Below are positions 48,497 through 59,049 of a stretch of 64,000 nt of DNA, piece after piece. How positions within the stretch are numbered: position 1 is the stretch's first letter; each line of letters starts with the position of its first letter. The position numbers and the translations under genes are program-made. The notes below the pieces were generated by a model. That model was not told where the DNA came from. It saw only the letters and a list, made by a program, of their open reading frames with translations, and did no database searches. Source of the stretch: Oscheius onirici (taxonomy: Eukaryota > Nematoda > Chromadorea > Rhabditida > Rhabditidae); NCBI GenBank assembly GCA_932521025.1, contig OW051473.1:5208001-5272000 (forward strand), read 5' to 3'.

Positions 48497-49595
48497 TTAT
48501 TCAGACGAGACAAAAACAGGTCTAGTAATTATAAGAATGCTGAGCCCTATACAGATTCCAACAGCTGCGATCAAGAACGTCAAGAGAATAGCAGATTTCC
48601 ATTTCTGAATTCATTCAGCGGAACTAAAACCATCTTTTTTACCTTTGCGCAATCGGATTCAAACACAATTTTTCCTGCTGGGGTGGCTCGATTGATCTTC
48701 CATTCTGTAACATGTTTGAGTTGGAGAGGCATTCTTCAAAAAAACCTCGGTATGAAATTAACTGTTTTGACGCCACGGACAGGAGTAAAATGACCATGTA
48801 GGTTATCAATAAAAACATGGCCATTGTTGGATGAGCGAACATTCTCGTGAAGCAGAGTACAGCAATAAGAAGAGTTACCACTGAAACGAAATCTCTTTCT
48901 AGAAAACATTCTTATTACTTGCAAGAACAAATGACGATAGACCAATGATCCTGTGTGCCCATGTGAAACGTTTACGTTTGCGGCTTCCTTCTTTGCATCT
49001 TAAAGTTCAGTTAACCTTTAGCCAATCTTTCTCATGCCTCAATTTCTACTGATTCAGCCAGCACTTTTCTCACTTTTCACGTATCAAATTATTATTGAAT
49101 CACGAGAGTACATTTAACGTCAAACTTATTACCCGGAAGAGCCTCTTACCTGAAAACCGCGTTGATTGGCTGTATGATGGCCAGTATGATTGCAATGATT
49201 CCAAGCAAAGTGTGCCATTTGCTTGCACTCATTCCCTGCAAAATTCCCTATTGTAAGTACTGTAAACTGACATCGTAAGGAATGTTTGGTCCTTCCCACG
49301 AGCCGGTAGCAGCAATGATGCAAAGAGCACCTAACAGTATGCCAACAAGACCGATGGTATTCAATGCACGATGCATCTGAAACTGAACATGTTGTGAATG
49401 CATGAGTAGGATTTTACCGAGAACCACATTTTCACACCACAATAAGTTGTTTGATAGCCTCTAAAATGTCGAGCGAACAAAACGCCAGTCACAATAAAGA
49501 TTCCCCAAGATACAGTCATGAAAACGCCTGAAAAGTTATAGAAGATTGTTTACAAACATACCATGGGCTATTTTCAAGTAGTCTGCTACTGCCAT
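48497..49595 (-). CDS. cytochrome b561-domain membrane protein (ferric reductase-like)
   Basis: Probable transmembrane electron-transfer protein using two haems and ascorbate or a similar donor. Translation starts MAVADYLKIAHGVFM at 49595. TM helices alternate with the conserved histidines: AHGVFMTVSWGIFIVTGVLFARHFRG, then FQMHRALNTIGLVGILLGALC, then KWHTLLGIIAIILAIIQPINAV, then WAHRIIGLSSFVLA and VTLLIAVLCFTRMF. Two further hydrophobic helices follow (MFLLITYMVILLLSVASK, KWKSAILLTFLIAAVGICI), and the C-terminus is RPVFVSSE. The exons give roughly 250 residues. Unlike many FRRS1-type proteins there is no DOMON or reeler domain in front, at least within the exons I can connect. Confidence 0.82.
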
Positions 49596-50074
49596 TCAGC
49601 CGTGTACTTTTGAAACAACCTGAAAGTTAGCAAGTTGATGGTTCAACAGAAAAAGTAACTGATTAGAGAACGGCTCTCAGGATCGCAAATGTGCAAATGA
49701 AAGAAAGCTAGAAAAATGTGTGGGAAAGGAGAAAATACCTAGGATCTCACGTAATCTCACTTTCTTTCCATGATGGATATGTTGTCATGACAGAAAGAAT
49801 TGTACAGCCGACACGAAATTTCATGATACCTCTAACATGACTGTCTCCTCGTTATGAACAACAGAAAAAAAGAGCTGCAACAGAGATTTTGGTTGATTGT
49901 GAAGCCGCCTAGACATATGATATTATATAGTCTGGCAAGGTGCCGATCTACTTGGATACTAATTATCCTATTCAGACAAGGGGAGTCTTTCCAAAGACTT
50001 TGAAGAAAAGCGTCTGATTGTGAAAACCTCCTGCCTTGGGCATGACTGTAACGTTCGTTTCAGCAAGAACAACA
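49596..50074. other. divergent promoter region
   Basis: About 480 bp between the b561-type gene (minus) and the small gene at 50075 (plus). A CGTTTCAG acceptor lies 12 bases before the plus-strand ATG. Nothing else recognised. Confidence 0.4.
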
Positions 50075-50431
50075 ATGTCTGATCTCGAGCTCAGTTTGGA
50101 ACCCCACGCTTTGCAGCATAAGTTCTATCGAATCGGTTGCACCAGGTTGTGCTTTTATATTGTAAACTTTATTGTATTAAAACATGACTGAGTCAATTGG
50201 TTTACCAGAAAAGCAATGTGTACACTTGTTTTCGATAAATTTTGCTGGGAAGAAGACTATGATATTCTATTGTATCGATCGCCGTATACAACAAGATACA
50301 CTCGCGCCGACCCGTACACATTTGTCGGTCAGTTATGCAGAAATTTCGAGCTCGTACAAACCTCACGAAAAAACAGGCCAACCAGAAAGAGTGGGGAAAC
50401 CACGAGCATAAGCAAAATACAAATCACGTAA
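50075..50431 (+). CDS. small protein of unknown function, 97 residues
   Basis: Two exons, 50075-50145 and 50209-50431, joined by a GTTGTG...TTTACCAG intron in phase 2. I do not recognise the family. Visible features are a polar N-terminus (MSDLELSLEPHALQHKFYR), a compact middle with three Cys (GCTRKAMCTLVFDKFCW) followed by EEDYDILLYRSPYTTRY, and a basic Ser/Thr-rich C-terminus. There is no signal peptide or TM. Exon 2 keeps an open frame of 74 codons and ends 13 bp before the stop codon of the convergent gene. The CGTTTCAG acceptor just upstream suggests a trans-spliced mRNA. Confidence 0.6.
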
Positions 50432-50444
50432 TGGGAAACAGATG

Positions 50445-52040
50445 TCAATATTGCTGCTGACCATAGCTGGTTGAACTGTGACCACTTTCACCGTAGCCGT
50501 TCGAGCTACTGCTCTGTCCGAACGATGGAGACGAAGTTTGTTGTCCATTTTCATACAGCTGAACCATTTGTTGTTGCTGAGCTGGATTCATCCGGCCACT
50601 CTGCTTCCTTTTCCATTCGTCCATGTAGCCACATTTCATGCCATCCACCTATATCACTGTGCTATCAAATAGTTCTCAATCTTACCAGGAAACTTATTAA
50701 AGAGATCCAGGCCTTGGCACACTCTCGTTTGGGCCGGATGCAGTCTTGTTTTGTGATTATTTCTGCTAGACATTCGCCAAACGTGTCCCAAAGACTACCG
50801 CAGCACTTCTCGTTCATGTTCACATGAGAGGCTCCGATGTCCATGCAGCGCGCCTGAGAACACACGTGTTTTGATTATACAAAGAGGTCATAAAACCGAT
50901 GTCAGTCTTTACTTACTTGGACAATCTTTCCCGGCTGGTTGAGATCATTCATCAAAGAGTCCAAAAGTTCAAAGAGAACCTGTAATCAGAATGGTTGATT
51001 AGATGATTCACATTTGTGCCTATACATCCCCATATTTTCATAAGACATGAGATTTAGCAGCTTGCCAATACCAAACTAACGACAAAGCAATCACCTTAGA
51101 ATGCATATTGAGTTCGCAACATTGGTTCGATTTGAAGCCTTCTACAATAGACATCTTCTGGAACATTTCCCTAGCGACGGTCGATTTGAAGCATAAGAGT
51201 TTGAAGGTTTGGGAGAAAACTGCAGAATTCAGTTTCAGCTTGGACCACGACGTAGTTAGCAATGTCAGTTGGTAACTGTAAAATCGATTTTTTAGAGAAG
51301 TTAATTGCTCACTTTGTTAGTTTGGCTGTGTCAATAAGCGATAGACCTCCATCCCCAGTCGCCTCCATCTGGTTTGCAGCTCTGCTAAGCCGTCGACCTT
51401 GCTGGTTGCCCATCTCTTCGCCGGCTAGAGACAACTTTGGTTTGAAATACCTACAAAATGAATTCGTTATCGAGGAACTGGTGGTATCATAGCATCTCAA
51501 GAGGAAATTGAAAACGCATTTGCCAAAACGGGTGCAACTTGAGTCAGCCACTCAAGCGAGAGTCGTTTAAGTCTATGTTCAATGTGCAAACGCACTTTAT
51601 CAGAAATCTTAACAAATTTTAAGCTGGTGTCTATTTACATGATAGTTGTGAGGCCCGTTAGTGAGACCAGAGAATGCGTTCACTCTTAGAGTGTCAGTTT
51701 TTGTACATTTTTTGTACTCACATTTAAAATTGACAGACAAAAACAACTCACTTGAGTTCTGCACAATCTGTGCTCAGGCGATGATAAAGATTTGGCGTTG
51801 AGTCGCTTTCTGGATTCTGTTGCACAGACAGGCGAGGGCAACCTCCCACCGACACACGCGGGGTGCCGCGAGGAGTTACCTTAAACAGATTTACAGAAAA
51901 GATTTCTGAAACCGAGGGCCTGAGCTCAAACTTTTGCATAGACAAATTGTAAGCAACGCAAATTACAAAGAAACCAAAACGGAACGCCACCCGGTTGGCC
52001 GTCAAAAATGTTCCTTAAAAGAATGCATTTCGACATGAAT
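50445..52040 (-). CDS. cysteine-rich, probably secreted protein with Gln/Ser-rich tail, unknown family
   Basis: Exons join in phase (for example ...TDCAEL|NLKFVKISDKVRL, VLANA|YFKPKLSL, IDTAKLT|NYQLTL, MHSK|VLFELL, KIVQ|ARCMD, SFL|VDGMKC) to roughly 430 residues. The middle region is helical. A Cys-rich domain (NQCCEL, ARCMDIG, EKCCGSLW, FGECL, KQDCIRPKREC, MKCGYMDEW) probably forms disulfides. The tail is Gln/Ser/Gly-rich (NPAQQQQMVQLY ... SSSSNGYGESG). The 5' end is unclear: one frame gives a hydrophobic leader (VAFRFGFFVICVAYNLSMQ) without an ATG in front; another starts at an ATG at about 52037 (MSKCILLRNIFDG) and splices in phase 0 to VTPRGTPRV. I do not recognise the domain. Confidence 0.6.
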
Positions 52041-55000
52041 AGCAAATTGATTCGCTTAGATGACAAAACAGCTATTCCCGTTCAGTAAAGTTGTGCAGTT
52101 GTCCATCCTGTTCGAGAACCTTTTTCGGGGTAAGACAGAATTAGGACTGGGTCCTCCGTTCATCAAGCAAAACAGCAGCAGATCATGGCCCGTTTCCGGA
52201 AGATGAGGACAAGCGGGGAGTCTGATGTGAATTATTAAACAACAACCCAAAAACAGGAAAAAAAAACAACCCTGATACAATTTGGGTCAGTCATTCCACA
52301 TAGTTTTTACAAGTACGATGACAAGGAAGGAGTGAATGGTTTCGAGAGAGCTATGAGAACAAAGAGTACTTTGATTCGCGCTGTTGTGATGCCCTAATCC
52401 GGGTTGATTGAGACCCTGCAAAGGCACCGGAACTGAGTGTTGAGAAATGCGTCCTAGAAAATATGGAAGCGAGGGAAGTTGAAATCTATGAAATTAGCAA
52501 CTTTTACGTATAAATTACGTCAACGAGTTGTAGCAGAAGGTAAGTACAAACTTATAAGGTAAAGAAGCGTAAAAGTTCGAGGCCAAAAAGCAGTTGGCGT
52601 GATCGGCAGTGAGCAGAGCGCCTCATGCAAATCTTACGACTTTCTTCAGACTTTTGGAGCTGCGAGCGATATAAAGGATCCAAGCCCTCTGCCCAATAGT
52701 GGAAATGCGAATATCCATGAAAGTAAGTTTGTGTCAGGAGCGTGCAGATGCTGTTATTGGAGAGGCTTTCCTGTTTGTTCTGCTAATGGAACCAGTGGTT
52801 TCACTATCAATTTCACTCAACAGCTTTTTTACCGTACCTGACGTAGAAAATTGGCGTCGACGGAGTGACGGCTTTTCATCTCGGCTAGCGTGGCAGACTG
52901 CTCGTTGCCCATCTGAAATATGCTCATTGAGATAAGTATATGGTAGCAAAATATACATCTTGAAAGGACAGATGGTTAGAATGAAGAAAGTAGGCGGAGA
53001 AAGGAAGCTAATCGCTAAAATGTATCAGACTGTTACTGTAACTCTCTAGAGTAATCTGGTTGGATTAAGAATCATTTCCACTTTTTGTAGAAAAACAAGG
53101 AAAAGTACACCAACGTTCTTCTGCCACAATCTACTTAGGATCTACGGAACATATCCAGAGTATGCGTTCTCGAATAAAAAAAATTGAAATGGGGGCAACC
53201 TGAAAAGATGTTCCCCTTTGAAGTTTTTGCCTCAGGCGGTGATGTGGTGAAACAATAGGGAAGAGCTTAATTCTCAATTTATTTCTGCAGTAATTGCCAT
53301 AACCGTGATTTTTAAGCATTTCCCTTCAGATGACGCCGTATCCCAAAATAGTGGAGAAGGAGGCGCGCTTTTTGCAAAAAGAATCAAAAGTTTCGCTCCC
53401 AAAATATATGCACGAAACCAGAAATTGACTTCTGGCTTGAGGAAGAGGCAGAACAGCTCAAAACACATGCTACGCCTTATTATCCCAGCATATATCAAGG
53501 GAAAATTAGTTACATATGGTTCGAGAAAAATCAGTTACGTTTTAGAGGTGGTGCTCTGTACATCACGTCGCTAACTAACAGCTGGCTGAGAAAAATGGAT
53601 ACCAAATATAGGCGATTCTAAATAGACTCGCGCTAATGTCAGTCTATTTTGAGTATTTGCAATTTTGATAGTGCTGAACGACTGTACTTTATCAATTGTA
53701 GGCTTTGAGCACGTGCGAGAATTATGCGCATAGGTCTAGAGGAAACCTTGGCGAGTCCACGTCAGACAGGAAGCGGCTCCGCGTTGTGATCTAATTCTGT
53801 AAATGAATATGACGGGAATAGCACCGACAACAACTCTCCAAAGATAAGTGATTTACAATGGTTATAGCGATATCTAAGCCCCAGAAATATGCTCCCTTAC
53901 AAACGAGCCAATTTTGATGTTCCATTTTGAGACTTTTAATAGTGGCTTTCTATTTTAAGTTGAGGGTGATCATAGTGTACGCGGAAGTTAGAACCTTTTC
54001 GTCAAAAAGGTATTATATTGAATATTTGAGCTTGGAGTTAATGGAATTTTCAAGAAATTACAACAGGTGGTCTTGGAGCTTTCTTGAAAGCGAAGGTGTA
54101 AATGGATAAATGGCAAGGAAACATGTGAATCGGCGAAAAGCTTTATTAAAGGAACACCTGCTCAAGGCATCAACCCCGCTGTGGTCTCTATCAAGATGTA
54201 AAGGGTTCTCATAAAGAACGTTCACAAATTTCGGGTAGTGAAAACAACAATTGTCGTGAGTGTTTCTATCACAGCTCAGGTAGCGGTAGATCATAAATTT
54301 GGCACTCGAACATATGGAATAAAGAAACTGCAACTTCGTACGCTATGATGCGAAAACTCCTCTATTGTTGTCCTGGTATCAGATCATCTTCGCAAATTGG
54401 GTTTGAGCTGCAAAGGAACGCGCAAAGAGCAGAAAGCCTGAAACTTGAGGCAATGCTGGCAATAAAAGTTAAATGTTTTCGAATTTTTTCAAAGAAAGAA
54501 GCAGATGGCAACGCAGAGCTCTCCTTGGAGAAAAGTGTTCCTTTGATTTAGTACCATGGGATTTTGTCGTACTTTTTGTTCTTCTAGCTTTAGCCTGAAC
54601 AAAGCAGCTTACAATTAGAGACAAATGTTTTGTCTGTAGTAGAAAAGACAATCTGTGTTATCAATATCAACTCGTGGCAATCGGTTTCAGAAGAGAACGC
54701 GAACGACAAGTCCGGAATAAATAATGGCTGGGCAGCGTTTGTGACCAACAGAAATCCAGTGAAAAAGCAAAAAGTTCCAACTTTTATCGAAGGGCATCTC
54801 CGAACTGGGAAGTTCTCGAACATGGCCCTAGCAATCATGACAAGAGGCTCACCGGATCATGTGGGCGGCAACGATGAGGTTTGGCCGAATAAAAACTAGT
54901 AAAAGGTACCCTCATAGGTAGGAAATTCTCAAGTGTAATATGCGAAGGCACAGTAAGTGAATTAACTCGACGCGCATAGAGAGCACAGAGTCAAGTAAAC

Positions 55001-55658
55001 ATTTAAGATCAGTTTCATAGCTCTCTCGAGGAACAAGGACAACGTTGTTTCAGGTTATGGGCCCTCGTTCACATCTAGTTGGAGCGGTAAGTGCTCCCTA
55101 AACACGAGTACATTTCCATCATTGGATGATGTCGGTCAAAATTTGAACCTGATATGAACTTTCATTCTAAGACGTTGAATGTTGCATCGTTTCCGTAGTA
55201 AATGAGCAGAAAGAGTTTTTAGAAAAGTCGCGGCAAGGGCTTAAGCTCAATGAGCTCTGGAGCACTGAGGGCTTACGAAATACGTCACTTTTAAAAGAAG
55301 CGTTGAAATGACCGTACCAGTAGCTTAATCGAGAATCTTTCAGCAAAAAGCTGCTGGGAAGTTCCAAGTAGAAGACTGAGCGAGTAGACCTGCATCTCTA
55401 TTAGAATATATTACCAGCTTCGCGATGTATTTGAGGTAAGGCTGTGAGACTTCCGTTCTTCCGGCCTAACATTTTGTTGAAATTTATAAACGATTAAAGT
55501 TCTGCAATAATTTTGTCTTTTAGTTGCAATTGGTCTTGCCATGTCAAGCACACGTGCCCCCAGCCATAAAGATAAAGTCCAAAAATTCGTCGAAGGACAT
55601 ATGCAATATAAGCGGCTCCAGGGTACCATTTTCTTATCTTACCCTCACAAGGCAAACA
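52041..55658. other. gene-poor stretch (3.6 kb)
   Basis: Many short frames (up to 91 codons) on both strands, none with a motif, signal peptide chain or credible splice partners. A hydrophobic frame at 52200-52280 (minus) might be a 5' exon of the Cys-rich gene, but it could not be joined. No repeats or RNA genes recognised. Confidence 0.4.
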
Positions 55659-56274
55659 ATGATTTTCCAAATTCTATTGTCCGCTACTTTGATTGCCACT
55701 GTTCAATCCGTGGGATGTGATGTGAAATGGCCCAATGGGACAGACACGGCTCTTCATTGGTGGCAATGCGATAGCAGTCCTGTTCAATTTTACAATGCAA
55801 CCACTTACTTTGTGAACGGTATACTAAAATAGTTTGTTTTAAAAATTGCAAATTAGGCACGTCAATGTATCCGTTGTATTTGAATGGACCGATGCTCATC
55901 AAGGCTGACATGTATGACCCTTCCTACACCTTCAAGTCTCCCAATCTTCGTGGTAATGGAAGTATTTGGTCATGGGGTGGCTGGGCTGGCTGTGTTTGGT
56001 CTTCTGTCCCCACTTTCGGACTGACGTAAATATCAAACTATATTTAACCTTATGTTAATATAGGACTGATTTGGATGCCTGCGAATACGGCGTCCCTTGC
56101 CCTGTTTACCCCGGACGTCAATGGCTTACCATTCATTTCGACTTGAGCAAGTTCAAGCAAATTATCAGCATTCTTACAAATGATGCTCCCTACCAGATCG
56201 AACTTCTTATGTACGACACCTCTTATCATGTAACTGCCTGCCTAATGGCCCAAGCTCGTTGCTTTACACACTGA
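55659..56274 (+). CDS. secreted ML-domain (MD-2/NPC2-related) lipid-binding protein
   Basis: Small secreted beta-sandwich protein that probably binds a sterol or other lipid. Three exons (55659-55818, 55857-56025, 56064-56274) give 179 residues. It starts with the signal peptide MIFQILLSATLIATVQSVG, and the ML-type cysteines include WWQCDSSPVQFYNAT and DACEYGVPCPVYPG; the latter matches the C..G..CP motif of NPC2-like proteins. The family strand ending is ...LMAQARCFTH. N-glycosylation sequons (NGT, NAT, NGS) are present. The polyadenylation signal lies 11 bases after the stop, and the next gene ends 74 bp away on the other strand. Confidence 0.82.
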
Positions 56275-56284
56275 TTTATTACCA

Positions 56285-56290
56285 AATAAA
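56285..56290 (+). terminator. polyadenylation signal of ML-domain gene
   Basis: AATAAA 11 bases after the stop codon. Confidence 0.65.
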
Positions 56291-56348
56291 GCACAATAAA
56301 TCGTAGGTATGGGGTCAAACCGGGCAGGGCGAGAGCAACAGATCAATT

Positions 56349-56719
56349 CTAATCTCTTTGTTGCAACAAAAGACGACCGGAGAAGAACAGTATCGCTGCC
56401 AACATGCCAAGGCACAACATCCCGAACAGGACTCTGGAAACTGCGATAAAGGAAAATCTAAATGTAAGCCCACATTGCCCAAGTTTCAAAATGAAAACAG
56501 CATTGGAATGGATTGTCGTCACAACAGTTATAGTAATGGACAAATGAACCTGCTGGACAGCTGAAAGGTTCTCTCATAAATGATCTCTGAACAGTCTTAC
56601 TCTTCTCCAACTTGGTACTGCATTGGCTGTAGCGGAGACAAGGGAACTAAAGGACATGACCAAACAGATGGAGTTGCCTCTGTGACAGCTACTAAAGATG
56701 CAACCAAGAGAACGAACAT
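56349..56719 (-). CDS. small single-pass membrane protein with CC...CC ectodomain, 96 residues
   Basis: Three exons (56719-56601, 56560-56474, 56433-56349) join in phase to 96 residues. No single long frame covers the gene, so it is easily missed. Signal peptide MFVLLVASLVAVTEATPS is followed by a short ectodomain with two Cys pairs (HYYNCCDDNPFQCCFHFETW), one TM (AIVLFGMLCLGMLAAILFF) and a short basic cytosolic end (SGRLLLQQRD). The CC/CC-W-TM layout resembles small Shisa- or WBP1/VOPP1-like adaptors, but I cannot assign it. The last intron uses a GTTTCCAG acceptor, which keeps the TM frame open. Confidence 0.6.
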
Positions 56720-57313
56720 TCTGAATAGTTGTGATATAGTGAAGGTCGAAGTGAAGTGAAAACGAGTCACTGATCGATCTGGCGTTGATCTGGTTGACTA
56801 ACTCTGTGGCGCAACTATTACGGTATATCCAATGACTCTCGGGACCGGAAACAGATCAACAAAAACAGAAAACTGCGCAGTTTAAAAGTTTTTGTTTAGA
56901 GATAACAAGAAGTTGAACATTTTGCCCAGAACTTTTTAATTGATCATGAAGGTTTACCGAAACTTTGAGAGTTAAGTGGAACGTTAGAAATTTCTTCTTC
57001 ATTATTCTACTGTATTTTCGTACAGAAAATGATAACTGTTGTTAAAGCTATCAAAGTCTTTTTTTATCGAACGGTTTCTTAAATTTTCCAAAATTGACAA
57101 GGCTGAAACAGATATCGCCAGAGGGCTGAATACTTTGTTTCAGAGAACTGAGGTCAGAATTTGATAAGACCTCGTACAAAATTTATCAAAAATTTCTAGA
57201 AATGTTCAAGCGGAAATGTAATATACTGTTGCACAATGACTGTCGATAATCGCACCTATCCGGTTCCGGAGGACAGGATCTGTGAGGATCAGACGTGAAA
57301 AGGATTTAAACAT
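56720..57313. other. intergenic region, small membrane protein / chemoreceptor
   Basis: About 590 bp, AT-rich. It holds the promoter of the small membrane protein and the 3' UTR of the chemoreceptor. No other feature. Confidence 0.4.
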
Positions 57314-58630
57314 TCATATTACATTCACTTGATTCCGAGTATAGCGAACATCTGTAACAGCAACTGTCATTCGTCTTTTTGTGAACATTTCGGTCATCGA
57401 GCTGGCACTGACAAGATCCTCTGGAGGTGGCTTGCAACAGAAAACGCGGAAGAAAGCTTTGGCTGAAAGTTTTATTTTTGATTATGTTTCGGATTCCTTA
57501 CCAGTTAACCGGATGAGCGTTCTCCTATAAGCATTATTGAGCACGAGAACACAAACTGTGTCGGCTGTACCGTTAAGCGAAAGAAGAAACAACAGTCCAT
57601 TAATTAAGTCTAAATATCGTAAATATTTCAGTCAATGAAAAACCTTACCGTGATTTCTGTAACCTATTCTAATCGTGACCACAATTAAGAAAGCCGGAAC
57701 AACTAGAACTGTGGCAAAGACAAGCATCTTAACTTTGTCATGAAACCAAACTGAAGTTCATGCTACCTGTATGCTGAGAGATTTCAGATAGTCTTTTTGG
57801 AGTATAGCTGTCTTTTTCGAAACAAATGCGGAGGACTTCTTAAGTTCATAGAAAGATCCAGCTCCTAGTCCAAAGGAAACTGCCGTGCCTCCAACAATGA
57901 ACAGGAGAACTAAGTATACCGTTATTTCAAGCCACATATTGTCTTGCATAATCATTACCAGAACTTTCTCGTCGTCTATTTGCTTTGGAACAAATTCAAA
58001 CATCTAAACATAGTGATTATGGCAGTGGAAGTTTCGTACTTACAGCTTTGGCATATTCTTTGTTCCTTTTCTCGTCCGGAATGAGCATAATCGCTAGAAA
58101 TATAACAGCTCCTAGTAGAAACACATACATAAGTGTTACTGTAAGATGAAAAAGCCACTTTCTTTTAAATCTTCGTTCAGCTCTCATCAAAGAGTACATC
58201 CTGTGAAAGTAAATGTGAAAAATTGTGGCAGCTGTTCCTAAAATCAGTTAAAAAATCAAAAAGAGCACCATTCAATACCGACAAGGCAGAAGAAGCCAAT
58301 AACCAGTTGGGTATACGTGGACAGATGCAAATAATTGAGGAAACCACTCGGATAGCCAGCAATGTAGGGAGTGAAAATTACGGGCGTTGATCCGCTGTTA
58401 AGAATAATTTCACTTGCTGTAGCCCTGAATTTACTTGTGCTAAAAATATTCAACAGTTTATACCACACTAAGTGATTAAACAATAAGTAACTGTAGTTTT
58501 TAATTTGTCGCGGAGTTTTGAACAGAATACAGTAGCCGGCTAGCAATGCAATTGGAATTGCAATAACTGTTCCCAAGTGCATTACAAGAATATACAGTTT
58601 TGGTTCAGGGAAAGGATCAGAAAGGTCCAT
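57314..58630 (-). CDS. Str-superfamily seven-TM chemoreceptor
   Basis: Nematode serpentine receptor, of the srh/sri/str kind. It starts MDLSDPFPEPKLY. TM1 is VMHLGTVIAIPIALLAGYCILF, followed by KTPRQIKNYSYLLFNHL, the second-loop motif PYIAGYPSGFLNYL and TM3 YTQLVIGFFCLVGIEW. TM4 is WLFHLTVTLMYVFLLGAVIFLAIM, TM5 ITVYLVLLFIVGGTAVSFG, then the basic third loop (SKKTAILQKDYLKSL), TM6 MLVFATVLVVPAFLIVV and TM7 NGLLFLLSLNGTADTVCVLVL. After that comes NNAYRRTLIRL, the place of the PYR motif of the superfamily, and a cytosolic tail (FFRVFCCKPPPEDL ... NQVNVI). Six or more short introns join in phase. It probably functions in a sensory neuron; the ligand is unknown. Confidence 0.8.
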
Positions 58631-59049
58631 AGGTTAGGCGTGGGGAATACGTGGTGCAGTAGTGGCGAGCCGCTCATTTCGAAGCAGGTGCTTCTAAAGC
58701 TTCTGTCAATGACCAGTTATTGAAAACATGAGTAATTAGAACAATATTTTTATTGTCCAAGTCATAGGATTATTGTGAGGACCATCGTTCCTACATAATA
58801 TGAGAAGTTCAGGGAAACAGCCCGATTCTAGTTTGTAGGCAAGCTGACTCGGCGTGTAGCGAAGATCTTGACCGCCAAAGGACTTTTTAACAGACACGAC
58901 GGGACAGTGTAATACGCTTCCCCATAGTTGTCATCATCGCGACCAGTTCATATTCATACCTTATATAAGTCCTTGTCGAGGTGTTCCGATAAACGGTTCT
59001 CCATTTCTTAACCAGTTACGCATATCTAAATATAATCAACTGTTTCAGT
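58631..59049. other. divergent promoter region
   Basis: About 420 bp between the chemoreceptor (minus) and the glycosyltransferase (plus). A TGTTTCAGT acceptor lies right before the glycosyltransferase ATG. Confidence 0.4.

Noticed and set aside
53305..53574. 89-codon basic frame in the gene-poor stretch
   Set aside because: No start context, splice partner or recognisable domain.
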